This document shows positions 26,586 to 35,264 of a DNA stretch of 64,000 bases, piece by piece. Source of the DNA: Sphingobacterium alkalisoli. GTDB taxonomy: Bacteria; Bacteroidota; Bacteroidia; Sphingobacteriales; Sphingobacteriaceae. The stretch covers positions 1 to 64,000 of the forward strand of contig NZ_SUKA01000007.1 of NCBI RefSeq assembly GCF_005049105.1. The letters run 5' to 3'. The notes under the pieces are model-generated. The model worked only from the letters and a program-made list of their open reading frames with translations, did no database searches and had not been told where the DNA came from. How positions within the stretch are numbered: position 1 is the first letter of the stretch; every line of letters begins with the position of its first letter. The position numbers and the translations under genes are program-made.

Positions 26586-26666
26586 TCAGCTGGCGCTGCC
26601 TAGCGCATTATTAAAATGCTACACCGCGTTATATTACAAGTTTTCATTATATTACAATACTTTTTG

Positions 26667-26688
26667 ACGCAATGCGAATATAGAGATT
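26667..26688 (+). repeat. Leader repeat, copy 3
   Basis: The core ACGCAATGCGAATATAGAGA is followed by TTTTCTTGCGAAGGGAGTTG and CGGTAAAAAAGTAGTTATAG. It differs from copy 1 (2481) by one base in the core and shares the GCGAAGGGAGTT and AAAAAAGTAGTTA parts. It ends in the GTTATAGGC border of the next cassette-like unit. Confidence 0.65.
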
Positions 26689-26719
26689 TTCTTGCGAAGG
26701 GAGTTGCGGTAAAAAAGTA

Positions 26720-27310
26720 GTTATAGGCAGTCATAGAACATGGCAATATTAAAGAAAATAGAAGGAAACGAACTGTATTTGTATATGAATGGAAATCTCA
26801 TATACAAACGCTGGCTTGACACCGGACAATCAAAAGTATTTGACATCATGGCTTATGATAAATATACCTTGACCAGTGTAAGAGATTTGGAATATGAAAA
26901 TAATGAAGGACTCTTGTCTGTTAAAGCAAAATTAAAACTCAAAACGACAGAAGATGGTGGACGTCAGACTGGATTTACTAGTGGATATAGACCAAATCAT
27001 GTATTTGAGTACAGCGACAACGGGCAATTATTGCAGACATATATTGGCGACATAATATTTGAAGGCAAACCGACAATTGAGCCTGGAGAAAAAAGAGAGG
27101 TAACAGTTCGCTTTCTAATTAATCAACCAATTGAAAAGTATCTAGACAAAGGGCGAATTTGGTGGATACACGAGGGCCCAAGGCAAATTGGACAAGCAGA
27201 AATGATATGAAGACGAAAATCACTGCCTAGAGCAGCGGTTTGGCAATATGGCGACTTAAGTGCTTCCATTGAGCATTTCCCGCAAAGGCGGTAACGATGG
27301 ATGCCAGATG
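26720..27310 (+). mobile_element. Cassette-like unit 4
   Basis: GTTATAGGCAGT at 26720-26731 is mirrored by ACTGCCTAGAGC at 27222-27233, with two mismatches. After the second border, GCGGTTTGGCAATATGGCGA is almost the same as the left arm of the attC-like site at 41120-41140, but the right arm is lost. The unit is therefore a decayed cassette with one gene. Confidence 0.55.
26740..27210 (+). CDS. Orphan EF-Tu C-terminal-barrel-like protein
   Basis: In the second half, KLKLKTTEDGGRQTGFTSGY followed by RPNHVF, YIGDIIF and PGEKREVTVRFL follow the layout of EF-Tu domain 3 (GGR.TPF..GYRPQFYF, GD.....V.L). No GTPase domain exists; the protein has only 156 residues. The N-terminal 45 residues are a short unassigned domain. 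It is the only gene of a cassette-like unit. Stand-alone EF-Tu-barrel proteins occur in Bacteroidota without a settled role. Because several contact-dependent toxins use or attack EF-Tu, a decoy or immunity function is an attractive guess, not a demonstrated one. Confidence 0.7.
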   Translation: MAILKKIEGNELYLYMNGNLIYKRWLDTGQSKVFDIMAYDKYTLTSVRDLEYENNEGLLSVKAKLKLKTTEDGGRQTGFTSGYRPNHVFEYSDNGQLLQTYIGDIIFEGKPTIEPGEKREVTVRFLINQPIEKYLDKGRIWWIHEGPRQIGQAEMI

Positions 27311-27437
27311 AAAAAACATATTATTTATCTGCGACAGAAATAGATAGCGGAGTCGGATGGTAAAAGCTTCCGAAAACACCTAAAAAATGGTTAGTGTACA
27401 CGGCAAATGTGTAAATGAAGCATTAAGAAATAGTATA

Positions 27438-27581
27438 ATGACGGCAAAAGAAATTAAAGAGATAATAATTCAAGAATTGACGGCAGAATCCTACATTAAA
27501 AATGTTTTCGGACTTGATTTAACAAAGTGCTTAATTGAACCGGTAAAGCAAAAATATAAAAATGCAAATGATTACAACTAA
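27438..27581 (+). pseudogene. N-terminal fragment of an orphan cassette gene
   Basis: From the ATG at 27438 the frame encodes MTAKEIKEIIIQELTAESYI and then KNVFGLDLTKCLIEPVKQKY, stopping after 47 codons. The style (a helix, then a CLIEP..Q.Y strand) is that of a longer orphan protein of 100-150 residues, so I read it as truncated. It follows the attC-like debris at 27233-27310 and ends 25 bases before the next gene. Confidence 0.35.
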
Positions 27582-27606
27582 TCCACTATTAAACCAATAA
27601 AATAAA

Positions 27607-28254
27607 ATGAATTTTACAAGATTGATTATTCTATTCCTTATAACGACTAACATATTATCGTTCGAATCCAACGGCCAGACTATGGATAGCATCAGCGTTA
27701 AAGCCGAATACGGCTTCAAAAACGAGGAGTTAAAAATGCTTATGGACATAGAACAGGTAGATTATTATAAAGTAACATTTCAAAACAAGCAATTGGAGGG
27801 AAACCCATATCTGCTTTTTACAACCATGGAATACGTAAAAGGAGTCCTCATTAAAAAAGACACGTTAGTTTCCCAAGATTTTGCAAAGGAATACCTTAAA
27901 TTCAAGAATATAGATTCTACTACTGTCCTATCTTTAGTAACAAAACCTAAGGGTGACAGTATAACTTTTCATTATAATTTATTAGGGGTACAGTTCTCAA
28001 AGAATTATAAACGGATTGTACGAGACGACTATAGCCTTCGGGATGGGCTAGTGACAAATGAATCCTATAAAAGCATCCCTGTTAACACAATGCTTCCTTT
28101 ATTTGTTTATTCATTGCCGTACGAAGATCCCAATCAGCCTGGTTATTTGTTTTACTGTGCATTAACGGCAGACGGTGTCGCACCTGACAAATGGTGGGAC
28201 AAATATAAGGTGGAGCATTATATCATTGTTGAAATGAAAATTGTTTCAGATTAA
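27607..28254 (+). CDS. Predicted exported protein, 215 aa
   Basis: A signal peptide (RLIILFLITTNILSFESNGQ) is followed by a beta-rich mature domain of about 190 residues, with aromatic strands (VDYYKVTFQNKQLEGNPYLLF, LFVYSLPYEDPNQPGYLFYC). No catalytic motif is seen and no family is recognised. Downstream, ACTACAGCTAATAACCAAGT at 28259-28278 resembles the opening of the attC-like hairpins at 36097 and 36906, so the gene may be cassette cargo, but no matching left border was found. Confidence 0.7.
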   Translation: MNFTRLIILFLITTNILSFESNGQTMDSISVKAEYGFKNEELKMLMDIEQVDYYKVTFQNKQLEGNPYLLFTTMEYVKGVLIKKDTLVSQDFAKEYLKFKNIDSTTVLSLVTKPKGDSITFHYNLLGVQFSKNYKRIVRDDYSLRDGLVTNESYKSIPVNTMLPLFVYSLPYEDPNQPGYLFYCALTADGVAPDKWWDKYKVEHYIIVEMKIVSD

Positions 28255-28456
28255 ATTAACTACAGCTAATAACCAAGTTTTACTTCGTAGGAACATGCTA
28301 CTATCGGTCTAGCTCCGCGTTTGTTTAGTCTACTAGCTAAACTATTTTATAATTGGTCTGGATTTCTTATCTTGCAGACTATCGTATGTTTATGCCGATA
28401 GTATTATTGAAAGCGAGAAGCGAAATATCGATATGGTGAAGGTAAAATAAATTAAT

Positions 28457-28645
28457 ATGAACAGTAACAAAAACAATAGAGAAAGAGAAGGCGGTATTTT
28501 GGATATTGCCTTTCTTACAGCTCCACTGGTTGGCATTTTTGCTATTTTATTATCAAAGGATCGATCGCAAGCTATAAAGATCACCGCTTTATTAGCTACT
28601 GTTGTTGGATTAATTGCAGCAGTGATAAATCACAATGTTTATTAA
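28457..28645 (+). CDS. Small membrane protein, two transmembrane helices
   Basis: This is a 62-residue protein with a charged N-terminus (NSNKNNREREGG) and two hydrophobic helices, ILDIAFLTAPLVGIFAILL at about 14-32 and ITALLATVVGLIAAVI at about 42-57, joined by a short basic loop. Its pattern is that of a small inner-membrane protein. It has no partner and no recognised family. It is short enough to be spurious, but the composition is that of a real membrane hairpin. Confidence 0.5.
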   Translation: MNSNKNNREREGGILDIAFLTAPLVGIFAILLSKDRSQAIKITALLATVVGLIAAVINHNVY

Positions 28646-28761
28646 GATTTTAAGGTGAAATCCATTAGCTAAAAAATAGATAACCAAGGGTGTGAGTTAC
28701 ACGCTCGTCGTAGGTTCAAGCTATGATAAGTAACTTTCTAAAAGTTCTAGTGTTGGGCATA

Positions 28762-28788
28762 AAAAAAGCGTCCTGATTCAGAACGCTA
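28762..28788 (-). terminator. Intrinsic terminator of the Rpn gene
   Basis: On the minus strand, AGCGTTCTGAATCAGGACGCT folds into a stem with a short loop and is followed by seven T residues. It lies 38 bases past the stop at 28826. The second Rpn copy has an equivalent hairpin at 56490-56516. Confidence 0.7.
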
Positions 28789-28825
28789 GTAAATTCAACT
28801 CCTCTACTCCTTCGATAGTAAGGAC

Positions 28826-29839
28826 TTAGAGCTTCTCGATGTCTTCCGCAGAAAGTTCCGTAAAACGGATTATCTGCTCTAGAGGAAGTCCATCATTCTT
28901 CATTGTTCGAGCAGATTCAATAGCCTTTTTACGCTCGCCTTCAGAAAGTGCTTCCTTTTTAGCCTGGGCTAAATTTAACACATGCGCCTCTTCTAATTCC
29001 TGCTGCTTTTGCTCTAACGCTTGCTTACTCTGCTCTAAGGCCTGTCGTCCCGCCTCTAAAGCTTGCCTTTGCGCCTCCAGTGCCTGCTGCTTCGTCAACA
29101 ACTCCTGCCTGTCTTCCTCTTGTGCCTGCCGGACGGCTTCAGCATCCCATTTGCGCTTTAAACTGATATCATACATATATCGCTCCTCCTTTGTCAATTT
29201 TGCGTAGCTCGCCAGCTGGAAAAATCGCTGGAAAACGCCCGAATTCAGTATACGGGGTAGCTTCTTTAACCTGGACATATTCTTGAGCATAAAGAATACC
29301 TTGTCCAGCTCGCTCTCCAACTCTGCTTCGCCTTTTACAAAGTTAATGAGTTCCATGTAAATAAATCCTAATCCTTCGTAAAATATTTCTCCCGAGTCTC
29401 TATCGCACAGGCAGATATCATGTAAATGACCCCTACTGCTGCTATCGGGCATATGGAAGCCATCCATCAGTACAATGGTATATACTTCTGGAAGGGAGTA
29501 TGCCCAGCCTCTACGATCGCCATGGGGCGCTTTGTCCGAAATAACCTTGCTCGCATAATATAGCATCCGCTTCTTGAGATTCGAATGCCGGCTGGTCTGC
29601 ATCTCGATGATGATCTCCTGCCCCGTACTGGTCTCGACCATCAGATCGAAGATAACCGTACCGATATCTTCTGCTGCCCCGACCCGCTCGGTATCACGGT
29701 AGGTGAGATCGACAATGACCTTGCGGCCCCGGAAAATGATGTTGAGAAAATTGATAAGGTTAATCTTATCGCCAAATAACCGTTTGAACCCCTCATCGGT
29801 GGTAGGATCAATAAATACGGGATTTTCTAGCTCTTTCAT
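28826..29839 (-). CDS. Rpn/PDDEXK_2-family nuclease (often annotated as transposase)
   Basis: The N-terminus NPVFIDPTTDEGFKRLFGDK is the hallmark of the PD-(D/E)XK-family proteins related to RpnA recombination-promoting nucleases. Catalytic residues can be proposed as D65 (VIFDLMVE) and E79-x-Q81 (IIIEMQ). The C-terminal 90 residues carry about five heptads of the type QALEAxR (around 246-285), forming a coiled coil. At 337 residues it has full family length and an intact frame. A second, broken copy at 56611-57645 is nearly identical at DNA level. Rpn-type proteins stimulate recombination and some restrict phage, so involvement in the rearrangements of this region is possible. Confidence 0.85.
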   Translation of the reverse strand: MKELENPVFIDPTTDEGFKRLFGDKINLINFLNIIFRGRKVIVDLTYRDTERVGAAEDIGTVIFDLMVETSTGQEIIIEMQTSRHSNLKKRMLYYASKVISDKAPHGDRRGWAYSLPEVYTIVLMDGFHMPDSSSRGHLHDICLCDRDSGEIFYEGLGFIYMELINFVKGEAELESELDKVFFMLKNMSRLKKLPRILNSGVFQRFFQLASYAKLTKEERYMYDISLKRKWDAEAVRQAQEEDRQELLTKQQALEAQRQALEAGRQALEQSKQALEQKQQELEEAHVLNLAQAKKEALSEGERKKAIESARTMKNDGLPLEQIIRFTELSAEDIEKL

Positions 29840-30081
29840 AATTAAATAGTGTTTACGTTAACATAAATAAATGATAAAGCAAACATCTAAAAAACTAAAA
29901 ATATTAGCCGTATTATAAACGACTATAGTCGTTTATAAGCGTTTGAAAACGGCTATATTATAACTACGGATTTAAAAAGTGTAAAGATTAGGTATGATTA
30001 ACAACAGGAGGCTATAGATGGAGCATGTAAGAGTAAATAGGTGGACTACCGGTTCCTCCTTATTAGGGAGTTCAGGCTTCT

Positions 30082-31074
30082 TTATTCTGTCGCTTCAAAC
30101 ACATTCTCGATAATTGTTTCTACCGCATTTTTGGTTCTTGGAACACTATCAACAGTCAAATAATTTCTAAGCCTATTAGCAATGACTTCAGGTCTCGGAT
30201 TGTCAACTAGTCTTGGGTTCAATTTTCGTAACCAAAGAGATTGATTTAACCTTTTTCCATTTGTAGTGCAATAAATCAAGCTGTCAAGTGCTATCAAACT
30301 CAAAGGCCGTCCGATTGTCAGCCAATTATTTGCTCTTTCCCAAGTAAACTGTGAACTTGCAGCAAGTTGCCCCCAACTTGAAGAAATATTTTTTATTCTT
30401 TCACTAACTTCTTCTATCCAGTCAAGTGTCTTGTCGCTTTGAAAATAGAGTAGTGCAGAAACATTTTCGGTTAAAAATTTGTCGTCTCCGCTTTCAAGTT
30501 CTGTTTTAAGAATTTTAAATGCGTCGTCAAAATCCACACACTTTGCGATTGGCTCTGCAAATAGTTGAAGTTCATTTTCTCGTCTATTAGCCCATTCTTT
30601 CTTTATCCACTCTTCTGCTGTCTTCCCGACTACCTTTCCAGCAATTTCATAGGCTTTGTAATTGATAGCACGATTGTAATCTACCTTTTCTTTAAGTCTT
30701 TTAAGGACTTCCAATTTGTCGAACTTTTGAAGTTCGGTGATAACAAAAGCATTCGTGAAATACTGAACAAATGAAAAGTCAATAAGTCTATTTAAATCAT
30801 CTTTGAACTGCTCAATGTCTGGAAATGGAAATTTTTCAGCATCAATTACTTCAATATCCGATTGTGTTGCTTCTCCCGTGTCGTAATTGTAAAAGTCATC
30901 GTGTAAATAGTAAGTGTGTCCGTGAATGGCAGTTAAATTGAAAAACTCCAAAGGTCTTAATGCTTTATTCAATAATCTGTTCTGGCAAGACAAACACAGA
31001 CGAAAAGGATTTTGTCCTTCGTCTGCAAGGTCTTCAACTTCAATTTCTTTTATATTACAACTTTCACATTTCAT
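30082..31074 (-). CDS. Orphan protein with N-terminal zinc ribbon
   Basis: Residues 3-30 contain two CxxC knuckles, CESC and CLSC, forming a zinc ribbon in the style of bacterial zinc-finger N-termini. The remaining 300 residues are helical, with repeated charged helices (KKEWANRRENELQLFAEPIAKC, FDDAFKILKTELESGDDKF), and resemble HEAT-like scaffolds. No enzyme motif is visible. Upstream on the minus strand lie leader repeat copy 4 and GTTAGCGGTC, the left border of a cassette-like unit, so it appears to be cassette cargo; no matching right border was found. Function unknown. Confidence 0.7.
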   Translation of the reverse strand: MKCESCNIKEIEVEDLADEGQNPFRLCLSCQNRLLNKALRPLEFFNLTAIHGHTYYLHDDFYNYDTGEATQSDIEVIDAEKFPFPDIEQFKDDLNRLIDFSFVQYFTNAFVITELQKFDKLEVLKRLKEKVDYNRAINYKAYEIAGKVVGKTAEEWIKKEWANRRENELQLFAEPIAKCVDFDDAFKILKTELESGDDKFLTENVSALLYFQSDKTLDWIEEVSERIKNISSSWGQLAASSQFTWERANNWLTIGRPLSLIALDSLIYCTTNGKRLNQSLWLRKLNPRLVDNPRPEVIANRLRNYLTVDSVPRTKNAVETIIENVFEATE

Positions 31075-31136
31075 TGTCTATGCTATTTTTTAGCCTGACC
31101 GCTAACTACCTTTTACCGTTACTTTGTATGCCTAAT

Positions 31137-31160
31137 CATTCTGCATATCCGATTGCGTAA
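31137..31160 (-). repeat. Leader repeat, copy 4
   Basis: Read on the minus strand, TTACGCAATCGGATATGCAG is followed by AATGATTAGGC, GTAACGGTAAAAGGTAGTTA and GCGG. It therefore shares the core, the spacing and the AAAGGTAGTTAGC end with copies 1 and 3, in the orientation of the gene at 30082-31074 that it precedes. Confidence 0.6.
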
Positions 31161-31362
31161 ATGCCTCTTGTAAAAATAATAAAAATCTGCATTATAAATA
31201 TTAATGAGAGAGCTGACAAAAATGCCGGAAACCAAACGTAAATATACTATCACAATTATTTCCGAGTTCTAATACTTAAAATTGTATAACAATTTGATTA
31301 TCTTGCTGCAACATATCAATATGAAACTAGTGGCAACTGTATGTTGAAAATTCGATAGCAAA

Positions 31363-31791
31363 ATGGACAATTCTGTTTTAATAGCATTAGGTATACCTGA
31401 ACACGGTTGGCTACCGGTGGAAATCCATCATAGGGACTTTCATCTGGAATTTGCTGCTTCAGACGTTTTAAATGATCCGATTGAGGAACTTTATAATACA
31501 GTTACCAACCTACAAGATAACGAACTTAGGAGAACAACCTGGTGGCTTGAGCCGGCAGCATATTTTTTTGACTTTGAAAGAGCAGGACAAAGCATCGTTT
31601 TGGCAATTATTGAAATACAAGACCTCCATCGTGGGAGTGCTAACAATATACAGCTAATAACAATAAAAGGAACCGATAAAGAAATACTTGAACCATTTCG
31701 TATCGTTTTAAGACAGTTCTGTTCACAGACTTACGAGGAGAATCATTGGCCTTACAAGTTGAACGAGAATAAATTAAAGAGTCTAATGTAA
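31363..31791 (+). CDS. Orphan immunity-like protein, 142 aa
   Basis: The protein is soluble and acidic, with 142 residues and the look of an immunity protein: strands in the first half (LPVEIHHRDFHLEFAASDVL), a WWLEPAAYFFDFERAG turn, IVLAIIEIQDL, and a terminal helix (FRIVLRQFCSQTYEENHWPYKL). I cannot name the family with confidence. It is followed by two more orphan genes on the same strand (31927, 32428) with gaps of 80-140 bases, so it may be the first of three loosely grouped genes. No toxin gene is adjacent. Confidence 0.65.
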   Translation: MDNSVLIALGIPEHGWLPVEIHHRDFHLEFAASDVLNDPIEELYNTVTNLQDNELRRTTWWLEPAAYFFDFERAGQSIVLAIIEIQDLHRGSANNIQLITIKGTDKEILEPFRIVLRQFCSQTYEENHWPYKLNENKLKSLM

Positions 31792-31926
31792 GCAGCAAAC
31801 GGCAAAAATCAAACAATAAAACACTATCAAATGACACCAAACGTGCAACAGACAAGAAGCCAACCGCATAACAAGATATTACCAATAACGTATTGGCAAG
31901 AGTAACCAAAAATAACTTGAAGAAAC

Positions 31927-32346
31927 ATGGGAATATTTAGCTTTTTTAAATCCTCAAAAAAAGAACATGAGAATGCAGTTCTTAACAGCATCGGGAAATT
32001 TAACTTTATTGAATTTAACGGCACGAAAAATTACAAAGGATTTATTGATTCCAAAATGGGCAAAAATATCGAATTACTATTTCCTATTAACGGAACGGAA
32101 ATTTCCTTTTACCAGACTGAATATTTTAAAAAAATAGAGGATAATTGGCATACTATTTTAAACCAGTTAGACGATCAAAATGCAAAAATTTACTTTGAAA
32201 ATTTTAATGTCACTAGTATAATGATTCCTGATCAAGGAAGTGAATTTTACCATGTGGATGCTGAGATTGTTCTTGAAAAAAACGCAACCATTATTTCTGT
32301 GATTTTGAAGGACATAAATGTAGAAGATATAATAGAAACTAGCTAA
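31927..32346 (+). CDS. Orphan protein, 139 aa
   Basis: A short basic start (MGIFSFFKSSKKEHENAV) of the kind seen in many orphan Bacteroidota proteins is followed by a compact strand/helix domain (FNFIEFNGTKNYKGFIDSKM, IELLFPINGTEISFYQTEYF, FYHVDAEIVLEKNATIISVIL). No signal peptide, membrane segment or catalytic motif is seen and no family is recognised. It is the middle one of three orphan genes in a row. An immunity function is plausible from size and setting. Confidence 0.65.
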   Translation: MGIFSFFKSSKKEHENAVLNSIGKFNFIEFNGTKNYKGFIDSKMGKNIELLFPINGTEISFYQTEYFKKIEDNWHTILNQLDDQNAKIYFENFNVTSIMIPDQGSEFYHVDAEIVLEKNATIISVILKDINVEDIIETS

Positions 32347-32427
32347 TATGCGTATCGTTTAACAACCGATTTAATGAAGAGCTACAGAGTAAAAACCATA
32401 TCCTTTTCTATCTAAATTCGACCAATA

Positions 32428-32967
32428 ATGAGTGACCACAGTATCTCAATCGTTCCGAGGCGATCAAACTATCCGGACAACAAAGCCAAAGCAAAGGAAA
32501 TTTTGAACTGGCTGCTATCTATGAACATAGTTAATGCTGCACCATCAGACTGCATTTTAGGTTCAAATACCGGATATGCGATCTCTGACGGTGCAAAGCA
32601 AGTGACAGCTTTTCCTGACAAGTTGCCTTTTGATCTTATAACCAATGGGCTTGAAATCGTAACAGAACGAAAAGTGTTTGACACTGGACAAAACTTCATT
32701 AACGTACTGAGTTGTCCACACTGCAATAAGAACATAGCATTTGACGACTGGGATCTAGATCCTTGGAATAAGGCACTAAGTGACAACTTATCGTGTACTC
32801 GATGCGAACTAGAGACTGAAATCCACAATTATAGATTTGAACCGGATTGGGGCTTTAGCGACTTGGGATTTACGTTTTGGAATTGGCCGGAATTTAGGGA
32901 AGACTTTATTAACGAATTCAAGAAGAAACTAGATTGTGGAGTTTCAATCGTACGGCAACACATTTGA
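32428..32967 (+). CDS. Orphan zinc-ribbon protein, 179 aa
   Basis: The central part has two CxxC pairs, SCPHCNKN and SCTRCELE, separated by about 27 residues, which make a treble-clef or ribbon zinc site. The C-terminal part is aromatic (DWGFSDLGFTFWNWPEFREDF). The N-terminal 80 residues (PRRSNYPDNKAKAKEILNWL) are helical. I have the impression of a widespread orphan family found singly near toxin or immunity genes, but cannot name it. It is followed by a strong palindrome at 32990-33025. Confidence 0.65.
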   Translation: MSDHSISIVPRRSNYPDNKAKAKEILNWLLSMNIVNAAPSDCILGSNTGYAISDGAKQVTAFPDKLPFDLITNGLEIVTERKVFDTGQNFINVLSCPHCNKNIAFDDWDLDPWNKALSDNLSCTRCELETEIHNYRFEPDWGFSDLGFTFWNWPEFREDFINEFKKKLDCGVSIVRQHI

Positions 32968-32989
32968 CAATAATAACACGTTCAAACGA

Positions 32990-33025
32990 GGGTATTTCCG
33001 ATATTGTATATATCAGGAAATACCC
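32990..33025. terminator. Palindrome between convergent genes, likely bidirectional terminator
   Basis: GGGTATTTCC at 32990-32999 pairs perfectly with GGAAATACCC at 33016-33025, and the loop can pair further (GATAT with ATATC). It sits in the 158-base gap between convergent genes. No T-run is present, so termination in either direction is inferred from position and stem strength. Confidence 0.5.
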
Positions 33026-33125
33026 GTGGTTACCTCGACGGCCCAATCAGTACTAAGGTTGGAATAGATTGTCCAGCTATACGCGTTCTTTACTTTTTCT
33101 AGTTCGATAGATCTCAAAGAGAAAA

Positions 33126-34184
33126 CTATTTATATAACTGCTCCCTCATACTGACCAAAAGCTGCGCGAGCTTGCGAGAATCTGGTCGTTCGGGTAGAGT
33201 ACATGATGTGGAAAGAACATCAATTTCCTTCATTAACCGCTCTGATTGCCGACAAAGGTCATCGTATGAATAATATCCACTTTTTATTTTTAACAGATAT
33301 TCTCTATTCGGCCTTCTTACCGATAATATGCCATCTAGCAATATCTCCTTCGCTAGCTCAAGCAATCGGATCGTATGCATCATGTTCTTCGCATCGTAAC
33401 CTTGCCCATGTTTCAAAGTTCCTTGGAAACGGTTTTCATTGCGTCGAACAACCCAATCAAAGTACTCTTTATAAGCTTTGCAATACGAAGAATAGGCATC
33501 TTGATTTACAAAAAGATAGGCCTGTAGGACTTCGCTCTTGGGAACCGATGTGCAGGATACCTCCTGACTTCCCGATTTAGCAATAATTCCTTTGTACTCC
33601 AAATTACCGATGGGATCGTAAAATAAAGCATACAAATCTCTGGTATGGTTTATCTTGGTCAATCCGCAACCCTCCTGTTTCCACTTTCTTAGCCTTAACC
33701 ATTCTTTCAATGGTATACTGTCGTTGCCCTCCAGTATGAAGCAGAAATCTATTAAGCTCTTTCGCTTTGGATCCATAGGATTGTTGACTTTCTTATTTAA
33801 TCCCTGTGCTTTGCGGATCTGGACCATCGCATACCGTGCGAATGTCGATACGGTTTCTCGTGTAATAAAATCTTCTACCCGAAACGATTCGAAAATGGGA
33901 TTTTTGTACAAAATGCACTCCGCCGGACTTGCTAAAAGTTCCAATATATTGGGATTGCTCTTAGACAGCAGTTCCACAAAGCGTCCCAGTTCGTAATATA
34001 CCTCGTCATTGCTTGAGCTGTTGACCTGCGCAATATATTGGCTGCCAAAGTACTGATCGCGCGGCAAATAAAATACGCCTTTGATATCTGTATCTGACCC
34101 GGTCGTTGCAAGGCCATATGCCCGGCTTCCCACTATAGCTTCAAATAGTATTAAACCTTGGTCACGGAGTTCTTTGATAGTCAT
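33126..34184 (-). CDS. COG3541-type nucleotidyltransferase (second of a pair)
   Basis: The N-terminal 60 residues have the polymerase-beta-like signature IVGSRAYGLATTGSDTDIKG: the GS motif at 18-19 and the DxD metal pair D32/D34. The C-terminal helical region (YAMVQIRKAQGLNKKVN, NMMHTIRLLELAKEILLDG) is the one seen in predicted nucleotidyltransferases of the YcgL/COG3541 group. It overlaps the upstream paralogue by 23 bases, so the two are translated together. In other bacteria such proteins sit near RtcB RNA ligase, suggesting RNA repair or tRNA modification, but no RtcB is present here. Confidence 0.8.
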   Translation of the reverse strand: MTIKELRDQGLILFEAIVGSRAYGLATTGSDTDIKGVFYLPRDQYFGSQYIAQVNSSSNDEVYYELGRFVELLSKSNPNILELLASPAECILYKNPIFESFRVEDFITRETVSTFARYAMVQIRKAQGLNKKVNNPMDPKRKSLIDFCFILEGNDSIPLKEWLRLRKWKQEGCGLTKINHTRDLYALFYDPIGNLEYKGIIAKSGSQEVSCTSVPKSEVLQAYLFVNQDAYSSYCKAYKEYFDWVVRRNENRFQGTLKHGQGYDAKNMMHTIRLLELAKEILLDGILSVRRPNREYLLKIKSGYYSYDDLCRQSERLMKEIDVLSTSCTLPERPDSRKLAQLLVSMREQLYK

Positions 34185-34932
34185 GGCTATAAAGTGTAAA
34201 TTTCAAATATTCTTCTAACTTCTGCTTTTCAAATTGGGTTATGGGAAGAAGTTTCGCTTCTCGTACAAGATATGGAAACTGCTCGCCTATATATGATTTT
34301 ATAGCCGGGGACAACCTGTACTCGAAGCGCTCGTCTACCCTACTTTTTAAAGACAAAAGTGCTTTTATCTCGTCTTTGATATTATCGGGCAATAAGACCG
34401 CTAAATCCTCAAATGCCATTGGAGCATACGAATTATGGACAATACTCCATTCAGCCGCCAATAATGATCTCAATATATAAAATAGCGACTTCAACCTGAT
34501 GGTCTTGCGATCAAGATCCATCATCTTGCTTCGAACCGTGCCCAAGTAATGATGTACCTGCCTACGGGCGCAGAAAAAATTTTCAATCTGCTCTAAAAAA
34601 CTTATTTTGAAACCTTTCTCCTCGTGATAGACGATCGGTGATTGTATCCATTCGAAGGGTGTAGCATTGCTTTTAAATAATAAGGTCAGCACTTTTTTGA
34701 TGTCCCATCCTGATACGTCAAGTTCGCCATTGATCGGGAATTTCAGATCCATATCTGGCAAGAAGACCGAAGAGTAATCTTCCATATTCCTGACGAAAAT
34801 AAATCTTACATCGTAGTCACTGTCTACAGAAGGAAATCCCCATCCCCTGCTTCCGGATTCGCAAGCAAACAATATTGTCACATTTTCTGCTCGAGCAATT
34901 TCATTCAGTTTGTCTATTATCTTATCTTCCAT
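34162..34932 (-). CDS. COG3541-type nucleotidyltransferase (first of a pair)
   Basis: This 256-residue paralogue of the following gene has ACESGSRGWGFPSVDSDYDVRF near residues 23-44: the GS motif and the DxD pair D39/D41. The rest is helical (WDIKKVLTLLFKSNATPFEWIQSPIVYHEE, AAEWSIVHNSYAPMAFEDL). The catalytic motif is intact, so the protein can be expected to transfer a nucleotide to RNA or protein. It is the promoter-proximal gene of a two-gene operon; the 332-base gap upstream should contain the promoter. Confidence 0.8.
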   Translation of the reverse strand: MEDKIIDKLNEIARAENVTILFACESGSRGWGFPSVDSDYDVRFIFVRNMEDYSSVFLPDMDLKFPINGELDVSGWDIKKVLTLLFKSNATPFEWIQSPIVYHEEKGFKISFLEQIENFFCARRQVHHYLGTVRSKMMDLDRKTIRLKSLFYILRSLLAAEWSIVHNSYAPMAFEDLAVLLPDNIKDEIKALLSLKSRVDERFEYRLSPAIKSYIGEQFPYLVREAKLLPITQFEKQKLEEYLKFTLYSHDYQRTP

Positions 34933-35264
34933 ACCAATTAAAGTTTTAACATTTTTAATTTTCTAATCTATAGATTGGAACACCACAAAGATCAGTACAG
35001 GATGACGCAGCCTTTTTGCGCAATTAAAAAACAATAAGAAAAAGCATGCAACGAACTAAAAAACAGCCCATTAAATTTAAAAAAGAATAAAATCAAAGCA
35101 TTACAAAGTTTCAAGTACGCAGTTAGATTGCGTAATACTGTAGATTTCCATTGTTTTATGCCTGCGCTTTTAGTAATTTTAGGGGAGGCAAATTATTAAT
35201 TGATAGTACTGTGCAGCTCCAATAGAGTGGAGATGATAGATGCCAATGACCATATAAGGCGAAC
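34933..35264. other. Gap between divergent genes
   Basis: This AT-rich stretch of 332 bases lies between the nucleotidyltransferase operon and the lipoprotein gene. ACGCAGTTAGATTGCGTAAT at 35118-35137 faintly recalls the leader-repeat core but is not a clear copy. No gene is seen. Confidence 0.4.

Noticed and set aside
29585..29779. Plus-strand frame also conserved at 57399-57593
   Set aside because: Conservation follows from the duplication of the Rpn gene on the other strand.
28826..29839. Annotation as a transposase
   Set aside because: Related proteins are often named transposase, but the motifs are those of a PD-(D/E)XK nuclease of the Rpn type, and no terminal inverted repeats are seen.
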